Below, in pieces: positions 1 to 13,166 of a DNA stretch of 64,000 nucleotides. Below the pieces are notes generated by a model. The model searched no databases, was not told the DNA's origin, and worked only from the letters and a program-made list of their open reading frames with translations. Origin of the DNA: Tetrahymena elliotti 4EA (taxonomy: Eukaryota; Ciliophora; Oligohymenophorea; Hymenostomatida; Tetrahymenidae); the NCBI GenBank assembly GCA_000231825.2, contig JH720297.1, positions 128,388-192,387 of the forward strand. Direction: 5' to 3'. A program made the translations under genes and the position numbers. Positions within the stretch are counted from its first letter, which is position 1, and each line of letters opens with the position of its first letter.

Positions 1-1905
1 CAGTAGATTGAAAAAAGGCTCTTTTAGCGTGTTTGTGAGAATAAAAGATACAATGACTAAGATATCAATAAAACATTGTGTTTGATAATTTTTGAGAACT
101 TTTGTTCTATTAAGCTATTCAACACCCATTTCATAATATCCTGTATTTAAGCATACAAATATATTAAAGCAATAAGCTATCAAAGGAGCATAGTATAGCA
201 AATAGGCATAGTTTTCAGTGTTAAATATTATGTTAAAACTAATCTAAAATGGAATAAGGAAAATTTGTAATATAAGTAATAATGTATAAAACAATCTCCA
301 ATATCTAATCAATTTGGCATTAGGAGATAAAACAGGTAGCTTTGCAATTTTAATTGCTAGCAAGTAAAAAAACTATATGAGCTTTGACATCATTGATTTC
401 TTTTTTGAGTTAAAGCGGTTATTGCTTTCATCAAACATGTAGCATGAATAGTCATCTATCAAATCAAAATGTCTCTTTTAAAGATATTTATAATTTATTT
501 GACTTGTTTAGTTTTTTACTTTTTAGTAAAATCTATTGATCATTTTAACTCTTGTTGCAATGTTCCATTATTTAAGAAAGTTTATACTTGCACTATTATG
601 AACAAGTAGTTCATTCGCTGTATTCTGTGCTAATGGTTAAATAGTTTGTTTCCTATCATACTAGGTGTTGAGAGTACCATTTGAAAATAAATTTTATCCA
701 CCTTATTAAGTAGGAGACATAGTATCCTTTTATGCGGAAAATTAAATATTTCCTTGTTATTGTTAATCTCCTCCTAATCTCTAGGATTTTTTCATTGAGT
801 TATACATGCTTTTTTGATGGTTTCCTAATTATATTTCCCTTTAAGAATGCTATGGAGTTTAGGCACCAATGTAAGGAGAATTTTATTAGCTGCCACTGAT
901 TTATGGAAAAATTCTATTTTTAGATGATTTTAATGGAGTACCGCTTGGAGGACTCTGCTAGAATGTAGTGGCGCAGGTTAAATTTTTCTTATTTCTAGCA
1001 TTCCTCTTAATCATTTTTGGGGTATTGCTATACTATTAAGTTTTAATAGAGTAGTTACTTATTTTTCTTTAAAAATCAATTGAATCGTTTATCTACTTTT
1101 AACTAGTAGTCGGATTGCTGTTCCCGTTTCCTTAGCTGCTACTGTTATTAGCAGCATTGTTATTAATAGTAATAATCCCATTATTGTTGTTATTAGCATC
1201 TTTATTATTCTCATTATTATTATTGCTATTATTATTTATAATATTATTGTTATTACCATTTATTTTACTATCATTCTGTTAACTATCTTATTAAATCTTC
1301 TCTGTAATATCTTTATTACTTTTGATTTTATTATCAATTTAATTCTATGGAATATCTTCGCTTGCCTAAAAGACTTAAGTGGTACTAGCTTGGTTCTAAT
1401 TAATGTTTGAAATAGTAGTCTTATCTTATGTTACAATTTTCTCATTGAAAATAATATTTGATAGAGTGGATGTTCTTTTTATATCTTAATTGTCAAATTA
1501 ATTATAATCTTGTTCTTCCTTATCACTCAAAGATGCATTTAATCCTTTTATTCTTACAGGGCTTGATTCTGAGCTACTATCCTTTTAATTAAGATAATTT
1601 AAACTTCCTATATTCATTGATGACTCTTTCTTAGCCCTGAATCCTTTTTTGATGAATCGCGGTTTTTTGTTACTCTCCTTTATTAAAATCTATTCATCTT
1701 TAGACTTAGTTGAAAACGGCTCAATATCACCTTGAGTTTCGTTTTTTCTCATATTCTCAAGCTAACTAAAAATAGTAACATTAGGAGAAAAATATCCATC
1801 ATCTCCATTTCTAGGAGAAACCAATTAATCACTTTCCTACTTCCTTGAAGTTAAGAGGCCTAACTCATTATTAATCGTTGATGAGACATTAAAAAATTCA
1901 CTCAT
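1..1905 (-). CDS. CNG/HCN-type potassium channel, N-terminal part, cut by window edge
   Basis: The frame is open for 635 codons from the ATG at 1903-1905 to the left edge without a TGA, using many TAA/TAG codons as Gln. The first ~500 residues are low-complexity and Ser/Asn/Gln-rich, with an Asn-rich tract near residues 205-270. From about residue 505 the sequence turns into the start of a channel core: a basic stretch, then KLIRYWRLF running into a long hydrophobic helix (likely S1) ending IFLIPFQISF, then a second helix and a CFIDILVIVSF segment (likely S2-S3). This layout matches the two complete CNG-type channels further right. Pore, S6 and any cyclic-nucleotide-binding domain lie outside the window, so the family call rests on S1-S3 resemblance and neighbours. 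No intron is needed in the visible part. Confidence 0.8.
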
Positions 1906-3368
1906 TAAAATCTAAAAGAGAGAATGAAATATAACGATAATTTAGAAAAGAGCACCTCAAATAATAGTGGTGAATAATGTTCGAAAAAGAGTTAAAGACC
2001 CTACCTATTAATTTAATTAATGTAAGACTTTGTAATTTATCTATTTATAAGTAAGTATGACTAGCTTGTTTGTCTGTTTGTTAGTTTAATATTAGACTTA
2101 TATTCTTTATCTTCTGCTATATTAAATCTAATATTTTACTTCTTTTTGTTGGTAAAAATTGTTTGTGTACTCGTAAATTAATTACAACTAAGCTTGCTTT
2201 TACTGAGAAAAAACCAAACCTTTAAAATATTAAGCATTGGTTTCCTAAAATTTGTATAAGCTTATAAAATCCTTTAAATAAATAGAAATAGCACTTCAAT
2301 GGTGTGTGTATGCAAGAGTAAATTGGATTAATTTCTAAATTTTATGTTTACATGCATTCATACTATTACTCTTTAATACCTTTATTTTTTTCTGATACTT
2401 ATTTATCTTTATCTATTTATTCATTTATCTTTTTCAATCTATTTCTTACTATTTTTAAATATATCTCCAAATTGAATGATTCTTAATCGCAGTTAAAATA
2501 TGTAAAATATTTAATATCTTCATTGTTTGAAAAATTTTTAGCTTGAGTGTGTGATTTTAAGTAAGCACCATATATATTTAATTACACCATCCATTCGCTA
2601 TTATTTCTAAATCAAATATTTGCTTAAAATGAGTAACAAATAAAAATATCACGTTTGCTTATTTCCAATTTAATTTAAAAAAAATATTTTGAATATAATT
2701 TTGTTCTAATAAAGTATGTAAGCTAACATTATCCACTTCGTCCAATTAATTTCATAATAAATTAATATCTACAGAAAAAATATCAAAAAAAAACCATCTA
2801 AGATCTACTTTGAATTTTTTTGATTTAAACAAATATACTTAAAAATTATAAAATATTTGAATAAAAAATAAAATTAAATCTTTAAAATAGAAACAAAACA
2901 ATCCAATTTAATTTTTTCTAATTTACATGTTTTGGTGAATTAATAATAAAAAAATTGAAAAGCTAAGCTATTTCTTACTTATTCCCTTTTAAAATATTTT
3001 TGAAAAGTGCTTACAAAATATATTTTACAAAAAATAACTAAAAAATTATTTTAATTACTCCCAAGAAAATTAATTCAATAAATTGAAAATCATATTTTAC
3101 CAACTTTTTAAATAAGATTTTTGAGTAAAAATTTGTACTTATTTTGTATAAGATGGGCAGTAATAGGAAAATTAATTGTAAGATAAATAATTTAGAAATA
3201 TATTTATTTTAAGAAGAGGTTGAACAGTAAATTAATCTACTTTTTGTTTAATTTAATATAAGATTATGGAAAATAATAAAGAAAGATATAATTTGAAAAT
3301 GATTAAATATTTATTTACATAATTTTTAATTAAAAGAAAGACAAAAATTATTAATTTTTTATCATCCA
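1906..3368. other. intergenic, AT-rich
   Basis: This lies upstream of the partial channel gene and downstream of the next minus-strand gene. It holds A/T runs and a short TTTG-type repeat near 2069-2090. I see no open frame with protein-like composition and no RNA gene. Confidence 0.6.
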
Positions 3369-6300
3369 TCATACGTTTTGTATGCTATTGAAAGGATTTA
3401 ATATGGTTCTACGTTTTATCACATTTCTGCTTACATTTTTTAATTTTTTAGGTCTCAAGCGAGAAATGACACTTGAATAATTGTTGTGAGAAAAGTAGTA
3501 TTTGAAAATCTTCATAGAGTCAAAATCATATAAGAATAAATCATTGCCATAATTTTGGTTGGTTTTAATTTTATAAATCATTTTATCATTCAACTCAACT
3601 TCTGAGATAGGTTATACAATTTCTTCCATACTTTATAAATTATTCAGATTAGTTGAGGATTTTTTCTCTAGGTTTTGTATTTAAATATTATTTTAATCTT
3701 ATGAGTTTATTTTCTTGAATTTATTTGCAACTGGAGTTGTAGTTTGGCTTTAATGGGCAGTATTTTTATTAAATATGGCTTTAATTTATTCAATTAATTT
3801 CTCGTTTTCTTATTTGGAAAATTGTTGGTATTAGGTCAAAAGCGATAGAGGGTCAAGCTGAATTCTCTTTTTTGCCCTAATTTAGAATTGTTCACTTGGA
3901 TTTAAGAGCGGCATATTTATTTTTTTAGATGGTATTTTTTCTTACAAATTTTAACCACCTCTACTATTGGATATATTACTAATTTTTCTTATTTATGCTT
4001 CTTGGTTATTTTTTGGATCAAAAGTCTCTAAATGGATATTCGCTTTTTTTGGTTTATTTGTTTATAACCCTATTGGATTTTTTACTGAGATTTTGAATTA
4101 ATTTTTTTAGGCTAAGTTTTATTAATCAGCAAGAATTTAAGCTTCCTATATGGGTATTTCTTCATTGAAAATGAGTGATCTCCTTTATGTTTTATCAAAG
4201 GTAAATTGTTACTTATTTGTTTTACTTGCAGATTGGCTTCTTCTTTTAAATAAATACTAATGTTTATTTCTCTAGCGTAATCCATCTTATTCAGTTTTCT
4301 AAAAGTTTTAATTTTCTAACGAATCTTACTTTTCTAAGTCCTAAGTCTGAGCTTCCTCATTTTTGTTGATATCAGTTAAGCTTTAAGATGAACCTGTCAT
4401 TTATTTCATTGATTTTCTTTAGATTTTGTTTGTTTAAGAAGGTAATATACTATCATCTGAGTTATCATTATAATTAATTTTGTTTAATTCCTAGTTCTAT
4501 GCATCATTCAAAGGTTTTTATAGATTGATAGTAGATAATTGAGAACTTCTTTTTGTTATCACAATGTTTTCGAAAACAAATTTCTTATTTTCATTGGAAT
4601 TCACAATAATTTTATTCTTTGTTTAAAATTTTAATTCTTAATGAGGTTAATCATTCTAATCATCACTTTATTCTTGTAAAACGAATTTCATATTTTCTTA
4701 ATTTTTTTAGCTTAAGTTTTACTGTTTTTTTAATTGAATTGGAATTTCTTTATCTGTTTCTGTTAAACTAGGAATATCCATTGATTCAAAACTTTTCTTT
4801 TTTTGGTGGAGTTTAAGTTATCCAAATTATGGTACTATCTAATTTTTGCTTGTTTACTTTTTTAGATCAACTTAAAGCTTCTTATTTGATCTATTTGAAT
4901 GTTAATTTGTCAATTTATTCTTATTCTTTTCATCATCATCAGAAATTTCAGAAAGAGAAGATGAATCTGATGAATAAACATTTTAATCTTTAAACATAAA
5001 TTCTGAAATTCTTTTTTTATCATTTTTATAATTATTACTTGCTTAATTTTTGTTTTTTGTCATCAATTTTATTTATGAAGAAGTTCCTAACTATTCATTA
5101 TTCTAGCTTTAAATTGGCTGAGGAGAATCTTTAGATAAAAAAAGAGGCTAAACAATACTATTAGATCTATCTTTTTTATGATTTGAATCATGTGAAGCAG
5201 TGTTTTTCAATTAATTTTAATTAGCAATTTCTACTAACTCAGGCTTTTTAGAATAAGTTACAAATTGAAGAGACCTCTAAGATTATATTTTTCTTGCAGA
5301 AGAAGTGCTACTTTCTTTATGGGTTTGCTATTTAAGAAAAGGGTAGAGGTGATTTTCATCAACAGAATCAGCATGATGTCTTTTACTATTTTATGATTAT
5401 ATAGAAAATTTGTACAGATTTTAGGAGGCTTTTCTTTTATACTAATGTTTATTGTCCTGATTCTCTTCCTCAAGCTCATAAACTTCTTTAATTGAATTAA
5501 GGTTAGTCTCTTCCCCTTTTAAATCAACACTTTCATTAGGCATATAAAAATGTGGAAAATTTTTGCCTAATTGATTGTCATCATCAATATCATCATGGTT
5601 ATAAGATAATTAACTAGCATTGCTAACATTACTTGCCACACTTAAATTGTTTTAGTTAATATCTAAATTTTCTTCTTCATCAGAAGATGACTCACTTGTT
5701 TTCTCTTCTTCTTCACCTTCCTAACCTAATTAAAAATTTTATAAATTGTAACTTATAATGAAAATTTAATATGCTTTATTATATATTTTTACCTTGTTTT
5801 TTAGATTTTAGTAGCTCTTCATCTTCTTCGTAATCTGCAAAAAAGAATCCATTTTCATATTTAATTTTGTTAACTCCATTAAAGAACTATTTATCTGTAA
5901 TTTCAGATGGATTCTAAAGTATCAAGTTTAGAGCATCAAGTCTAAGCTAAAATAATGACTACCTCACTGTTTACCTCTATTTCCAAGCAGATGTCTTTCC
6001 ATAATTTTTACGAATAATATCTTTTTTTCTTTCTTATGGGATACTATACCTATAACGAGCGAGAAAAAGATCTCTATTTCTTTTATAGTGGATTAAATGA
6101 CAGTTTAACAGAGTGTGATTAAATTAACCACAGCTAAAACAAGTCATATGCTATTGAATTTTATAAACATTCATTTCATCTTTAATAACACAGAATTTTT
6201 CCTTTTTTATTAAAAGATAAAATTTCACTATCAAAAAAATAGCTTTTTATTTATTCATTTATTTACATAATCATCCATGTGATTTTTCAGAGTTTTTATG

Positions 6301-9300
6301 AAATCACTCTAACTTAAAACCAATAAATGACAGACAGTTATTGTCTTAGCAGAGCACTCTCTTGGAGCTGAACTAAAGAAACCACCTTATCCAAAAAACA
6401 TTCCACTCTTTATTGTTTATTAAATAATTAAATGAAAACATATTAATGAATAAAATTAATTACTTTAGCTGTAAAAATAGTTCTTTACTGCTTTCTTGAT
6501 TTTTAAACAAAAAGGTCTATACTACCTTTGTAAATATAATAAATATCATGATCATTTGCTTAGCCTTCTTTAAATACAATTTCACCAGGGCTCAAAATTT
6601 TTTCTTTAAAGTACAAAGAAGCATCGAGGAGTGCTTGTTGAGAAAACTACAAGTTAAATATTTTGCTTTGCTATAAGATTCTTCCATAAAAATCTTTGCA
6701 CACTTCCTCTTTTAAATTTTTAGAGACATTTTCTAGGATATTCATACCTCTGATTGGATCATCATCTTCTCTTTATTGATTAAACTCTAAATGCTTTAAT
6801 ACTCTTATCTGAATGTCTTTTTTAACTTGCCTTTAATTTAAATAGCTTGTCAATTCATATTTTCTTTACCTATTAAATTTTTTATTAAAAATTTAAATTA
6901 TTTGATATTTTCACAATTTTTCAAATTTATTTTTTGTAAAATTTTTTATTTTTCCAATAAATCTCAGCTTGTATAAAATATCTAAGCATGAATATTGCAA
7001 ATATTTTAATTCTTTTTATCAAATTTTAGGCGGTTAGTCTTTATATTTACTAAAAAATTATGTTTTATTTAATTATTTAATTTCATGGATTTTTAATAAT
7101 AGAATGAAAATAATACTTTGATTAAGCTTTTTTGCGCTCTATTTCTTAAAATATTGTTCCTACAGTGTTAACTGTGTAGGCAAAGATGCAAGATCCAAGT
7201 ATAGTAATTACAGTTACATAGATTTTCTCCAAGACAGCAATTGGTTTTATATCTCCATAACCAACTGTAGTGATTGTGATTACAATAAAGTAAAAGGAGT
7301 ATACGTATCTTTTAAAAATTGAACTATAAACGATCCCAGCATCATTCAGCCAAGTATCTTATAAATCACTATGTGATTTAAGAGCTATTTCATAAGAAAT
7401 ATAATGAAAAATGCAACCGCAAATATGGGATATATAGAATATCATAAAAAGTAAGTTTCCCAATTAGTAGTAATTATAGTATTTTTGTTCTAGCTAGAAA
7501 TATTCTGCATGTTCCTCAAGAATTTTGAAAAGTTGAGGAATTCGAACAAAAAATAGCAAAGAGTAATAGCTAATATTAGTTTATAAGGTCAATACAAAAG
7601 ATAATAAGCTTAAAATATCTCTCAATAAGAATTATTTAACATATCTTTTTAAGATCTTTTTCCTATCTATTTCTACTAGACCTTAGAGGTAATATCCAAG
7701 ATTAAGATTAATTAAAGAGTCCATAAAACATGCTATAATAGGTATAATATAGAAGAGTAATCTATATTAAGATTTTTCAACAAAATCTAAATCAAACCCG
7801 ACAGAGAAGGGAATGTAAAAAAACTAAAACAACAATAGTAATCCAAACAAAATATTCCAAAAGACTATCATAGTCTGTTCAGGTGAAAAAACGTAAGATT
7901 TTTCGCTAGTAAATAGGTTTTCTAAATAGAATAAGCATTTTTTAAATAAAAGATCTATTATTTTATAGAATATTTTCTCTAAGCAGTTTTATTCCTAGGA
8001 ATCTTCTCTTACTAATGTGGCTGATTGCTACAGTTATGCTTTTTTATTTCCGTTCATTGAAGGGCTAGTACTAATACTTTGAGAATATATTTTACTATCA
8101 GAAGCATCATTTATTAATTTGTGATGAAAGTCCTTCAGGTTTTTTTTGTTGAAATCACTGGTTTAACTTCTTACTTTAGAAATAAATCTGCTTATATTCT
8201 TTATTTTAATAGCTATATTCCAATTTATATTTGATTCAATTGGATTTCTATTTATCTTATTTGTATTATTCATAGCTTGCTAAGGGGCTGCATAGAATTA
8301 GCTGTGTCCTGCTCCTTAAAATTGCTAATTTTGTGATAGCATAATCTGATTAGAAGTATTTGAATTATAATGAGCTTAAGAATCATTTTCACCATTACGC
8401 CCTTAAAAGAAAGCTTAACTATTTGTTCCACCTATAATAGATGGCTACAAGGATTAATTTTAACCATCAATCGTGTTAAATATTAAATGCTCTCCTCTGC
8501 TAATTTGTTTTTCTCTATTAAATTCTAAATATTAATTGAAAGTTCCATTTTTTTCAAAATTAATACTCTGCTAAGATACCCTATTTATTATTTAACTCTT
8601 CCTTATGTTATCGCTACTAGCTAAGAGTGGGTATACTTTTATTTTGTTTTGATTATTATATGGAGTGGAGGCTTCATTGAAATTTAATGCATAATAGCTT
8701 CTCTTTGATTTATTCATATTATTTAAAGTTAATGTTGGCGAAAATCCCTCTATATCAAGATTAGTTTATGTATTCCAGTTTCCCTCTTATAATTAATTGT
8801 TTGTTCCGTTTTCAACAAGTTTTAGTGATACATTCCTGTATTAATTTCTTCTAAACTCTCTTTTTCTTCTTTATGGATTCTCATCTTCTATGAAATTTTT
8901 GGAATTCTTAGATTTGTCTGATTTTTCATTGATAATTTAGTTAGTTTACATAGTATTTTTCTTAGCTTAATCAGCCTATTAATCATCTTGTTACTCATCT
9001 AATACAAAACTTGGTCTAATCGAAGCAATGCTTTAAGTAATTTTATTATTTTTAAAGTTTTTGGATTATTGCACTTCATTTTAACTTTATTTTTCTGTAT
9101 TAGTTTTGCTTTTTTACAGATTTAAATTTACTTTTTTTAGATAATCAAGATCGTTGTTGCTTTTTTTGGAGTTAGCGTCTTAATTCTCATCATTTGATGT
9201 GATTAAATTCTATTATGTTTCATGCATAAACTAATTATGCGTATCTTAGTTTAATTTTATGGGAGAAGTCCAATCTCCTTGGGAGGAAATCAATCCATCT

Positions 9301-9398
9301 GTATCAAAAACATGCTAATCCTATTAATTTAACTCAATATTAGGAACTTAAACCCTATCTCTAATTTTTGAGCTCCTACATTAATTTTCATTATTCAT
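3369..9398 (-). CDS. Cyclic-nucleotide-gated-type K+ channel with CCHC zinc knuckle
   Basis: Five exons: 9398-7117, 6869-6464, 6407-6267, 6201-5793 and 5725-3369, all with GT-AG introns of 56-247 nt and matching phases, give 1864 residues. An in-frame TGA lies just upstream of the ATG. Residues 1-500 are a polar Asn/Ser/Gln-rich tail. S1-S6 lie at about 505-745 with the K+ filter TTVGYGD (GYGD at 713-716), so this is a potassium-selective pore in the plasma or ciliary membrane. A C-linker is followed by a cyclic-nucleotide-binding domain (about 830-940; LSPGEIVFKEG near 853, cassette with PRECSA). Directly after it, from residue 944, comes EKFCVIKDEM and a zinc knuckle C964-x2-C967-x4-H972-x4-C977. 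The last ~800 residues are acidic and polar, without a recognised domain. Ligand (cAMP or cGMP) cannot be told from sequence. Confidence 0.9.
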
Positions 9399-11160
9399 CT
9401 TGATGAATCAAGCTCTGTGCAAAAAGTAATATCCTTAAATCCTATTCAATATGATTAAAATAATGAAGCTGTATAGTTAAACCTAAATGCTAAAATTTTT
9501 GAGCTGATTACTTTGAATATTTTTCCAACTTACTTAAAAATTCCTGTTTAAATATCAGAGAGTGCTTGTATTTTTTTTATAAATTCTTAATTTCTAAGTA
9601 CTGAGTAAACTTTGATTATGATGAATAATTTCAATTATATTAATTATTGCGTTGGTAAAAAATTAATTCTTTACAATACTTTAGTATTTTTTAGCTTTCA
9701 ATTGAAATTGAAAGATTCACACTTTAACATAATAGACATTCTTACTTCATATAAGCCACAATTTTTATTAAGTTTTAATTGTATATGTTTTTTTTTCAAT
9801 ATGAAGTAACCAGTAATTAGAGTTAGTTAGCATATTTAAATAAAATTTACATTATAATCCTACTCACTAATTTCAAAAATACAAAGGTATATCATGTTTT
9901 AATGTATATACTAATCATTTACATATGTTTTACAAGATTTATTTTATAATTAACTCATATTGTATTCATTTACTTAAATCCACAATAGTATACCTTCTCG
10001 TTATACTTTTTTATTACAAACAAATTAAGCTCTTCAAAAAAAACCCTAACAGCATTGCTCAAAGAATATTTATGTGATTTAGTGGAAAGAATTATTAAGC
10101 TAAATATAGTGTAGTTATGAAATACTTAATTAAAAGTAATAAAATAAATTGATGAGTGTATTTTTTTGAAGCTAGTTTATATTACTAGAAGATTACCTTT
10201 GCAATTGTAGTAACATAGATTATTAAGTATAAATTTATTAAAAAAAATAAGATTTGTAATCACTAATTTTGTTTAAGATAATATTACAAAATTAAATTTT
10301 TTTGAATAATCTGATATGTATTTAAATAAAAATAAGGCTAACGAAAAATAAAAAAGAGATTTACAATTAATATACTTTCTTCCTTTTTATCACATCTAAA
10401 TAAAACTCTTTTGTAATAAATTATCTTATTCAAACATGGAGGTTATAAATTTAAAATTTATTTCTGAAAAATGTAAGATTATAATATCAATATTTTGTCT
10501 GCATTTTTGTTGCATCATTTTGACATCAAACTGATAGAATCTGAAATCTTTATTACATGTTTAAGAGAAAATTAATAATTTAGAAAATACTGAAATTAGT
10601 TTACAATTGAAAATTTTGATTTCTATTTTGAATTACATTGCTTCATAAATCATAAGTTAATAATTTATTTAAACAAAACAAAATAGATTCATATTATTTA
10701 TTCTATACACTATATTCCTACTTAAATTATTTATCAAATATTATCAAAATACATTTTCATGAAATTGAATTAAAAAAAATATTTTTTTCTTGTAAATGCA
10801 TGCATAAAATTAAATCCTAAAAATGCTTGAAATTCACTCAATTTGTTGAATTTACTAAATTTGATTTGCTATAAAATTTTATTGAATACTAAAGTAGGGA
10901 TTAAGTTAGGTGTAAGTTAATCTATTAAGACATCACTTTAAAGTAATAATCATCAGTAAATTGAAATTTTTTTTCTTGAAAAATCGTTACAAAAAACAAA
11001 ATCTAATTAACACATAAAACATAAAGATAGTTAATACTTTTTAAAGTCTTTTTAATTAAACTAATTTGTTAAAATTAAAATTGATTACTTAACTTCTACA
11101 GAATAATAAAAAAAACATTGTTATTTAATTTAATTTAAAGTATAAATTTTTTTTAAATGT
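9399..11160. other. intergenic, AT-rich
   Basis: This is the upstream region of the channel gene ending at 9398 and the 3' side of ARP2. Only chance open stretches occur, for example 9612-9809 on the plus strand, which has Phe/Leu/Asn-rich composition typical of noncoding AT sequence. No RNA gene or repeat of note was seen. Confidence 0.55.
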
Positions 11161-13166
11161 TCATTAGAAGAATCCTGAGCTTTGGAATTTTGTAATAACT
11201 CTTTCTTTTCCTAATTCTTCATAATCTTATTTGCTAACCCAATATTTGTCAACATTTTGCATATTTTGAGCTAAAACACCACCACCAATAAATACATTAT
11301 ATTTTCTCATGGGAGGATCCTAATAAATAAAAAAAAATTTAATCTTATATTTTTCTAAACTATGTAAAAATATTATTACAATAACTTTAATTTTTATTTT
11401 TGCATCTTTATAGCTTCTTTCCTTTAAAACATTTGTCTTGTATAATCTAATAACATCATTTTGTAATCTTGTAGGGAAACCAGGGAACATAGTTGTACCA
11501 CCAGAAATTAAGATATTTTAATACATATCCTTACGTAAATCAACATCACATGCCTTTATAATTATAACATTAATTTGTAATTGATAAATAAATATTTTTA
11601 AATAATGTATTATGCTTAAATATTATGAAATTTTAACAAAATAATAAAAATATTCTCATAATTACATTGATGGTATCAAAAACAAGGTTTGAAACACCAT
11701 TGAAAGCATGGCCGTCAAAGGCAGGATTGAAAATAAGTTCAGCAGCTTCGAATCTTTCTCTTCCTAACTTAATAAATGTCTTGTCAGGAAGTTAATATTC
11801 TTTTTCAAGGCAAGTAGTTTCATTAGCTAATTTTCTATCAACAATTAAATCACCACTAACATAACATAATCTTTCTTTGATGTCACGAACTAATTCAAAA
11901 TCAGCAGTCGAGTTGAATGCATAACCTCTTTTTAAATTAATAAAATCATTTTAATTTTTATTATAAATAAATTACCTTCTGAAAAGCAATTTAATTAAAT
12001 AATCAGTCATATGACGACCAGCAATATTCATTCTTCTAACAAGATGAGGAAGAATAAAGTTTTCATAAACCGGAATACAATGGGTAACACCATCACCAGA
12101 GTCAAGAAGCATACCAGTTGTGAGACCCTAATGAAGAAATGGATAAATTAAAAAAACAAACATAAATAATAAAAAAAAAATGAGCTAAATAATCATATCT
12201 TTTGATTTAGCTGACCTACAAAAAGCATAAATTAGTTTCCTTATAATAAAAAATTTTAAGGTAAAAATTATTAAAAATAATAAGGGGATAGTTAATAGCT
12301 ATATATTTTAAGGAATAATAAAGTAAAATTTCAAACATATCTTTCTTTTCTTTATTGAATCTTTTATTTTGATCAAAATTGTTTGGCGCAGGTAGCATTA
12401 ACATAGATTTTAATTGATTTATACATTCATTCTTATTATAAATAAAATACTTACTTCACAATAAAGAGAAAGTAAAGCTTAAATACCAATTTACATTCTT
12501 CCAAAATTAAATTATTCAAATAAAACTTCAGCCATTTTCTTTCTGTTTTAAGCAGGATTCAAAACGGGTTCAGTCATTAATACAGTGTTTCCCTAAGTAC
12601 TAGCTCCAAGCTATTTATTTATTTATTTTATAAATAAAATTATGATATATCTATCATAAAACTTGCAAGTTTCTAATTTCTGTAATTCATGCAAAATCAA
12701 TCTTAATATTTAATTTGCTTTACCTTCTTAAAGGAGTAATCCCAAAGTAGTTCCATATCTTACCAGTTTTTAACTGTTCCTTCTTCTACTGGCTTTGCTA
12801 ATTCTAACATTGCTTGGTAAGGAGCAGCTTCATCTCCAATCATAATTTCCTATCAATAATGAAATACCACAAATGAAAAGATGCAAATGTTGTGTAAATA
12901 GTTTACTTTTAATTCAACGTCATCTATTTTTTAATTAAATCTCAACATAGGACGTCCAATCATGGCAGGGATAGAATGTCTGGGAAAATTGTCACCAGCA
13001 TAACCAATCTTGATATAACTAATTTATATTATAATGAATGTTAATTAAATCGAACCCCTATGCTAATTCTTGTAAAATAATTGAATTTCGCTTCTTATTT
13101 ATAAAATATTTGTTAGCTTCATTACCCAGTACCGGAGTCACAAACTATAGGAACAGGATTTGACAT
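11161..13166 (-). CDS. ARP2: Actin-related protein 2 (Arp2/3 complex subunit)
   Basis: Eight exons (13166-13126, 13018-12907, 12849-12724, 12610-12455, 12127-11976, 11927-11666, 11553-11386, 11319-11161) join with matching phases into 391 residues, the usual Arp2 length (about 390). The actin fold is clear: phosphate loop [18 protein letters not shown], second loop DSGDGVTH, and [12 protein letters not shown]. The C-terminus starts [17 protein letters not shown]; the DPP-RK-VF-GG-LA pattern is typical of Arp2 rather than actin or Arp3, and actin's usual WISKQEY-CF ending is altered. Arp2 pairs with Arp3 to seed branched actin filaments. Several Gln residues in conserved stretches are TAA or TAG and the stop is TGA. 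Introns are 48-327 nt. The gene is far more intron-dense than its neighbours and is transcribed away from the plus-strand channel gene at 14771. Confidence 0.95.

Noticed and set aside
5793..6201. Retroelement Gag fragment, because of the CCHC knuckle
   Set aside because: The knuckle is in frame with a CNBD, recurs at the same place in a sister channel, and no protease, reverse transcriptase or terminal repeat is nearby.
6202..6266. Shorter intron ending at the GATAG near 6228
   Set aside because: It breaks the phase and creates TGA. The acceptor at 6202 restores frame and the DYEKFC motif.
9612..9809. Plus-strand open frame of 65 codons
   Set aside because: Phe/Asn/Leu-rich chance frame in an AT spacer with no motif.
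10036..10052. CCCTAAC resembling a telomere unit
   Set aside because: There is a single copy only, and Tetrahymena-type telomeres are CCCCAA repeats. No repeat array or chromosome-breakage sequence lies near it.
12216..12404. Minus-strand open frame of 62 codons
   Set aside because: It lies inside the fourth ARP2 intron, overlaps exon ends in the wrong frame and has AT-type composition.
11161..13166. Conventional actin
   Set aside because: The C-terminal DPP-RK-VF-GG-LA pattern, the loop sequences and the length fit Arp2 better than actin.
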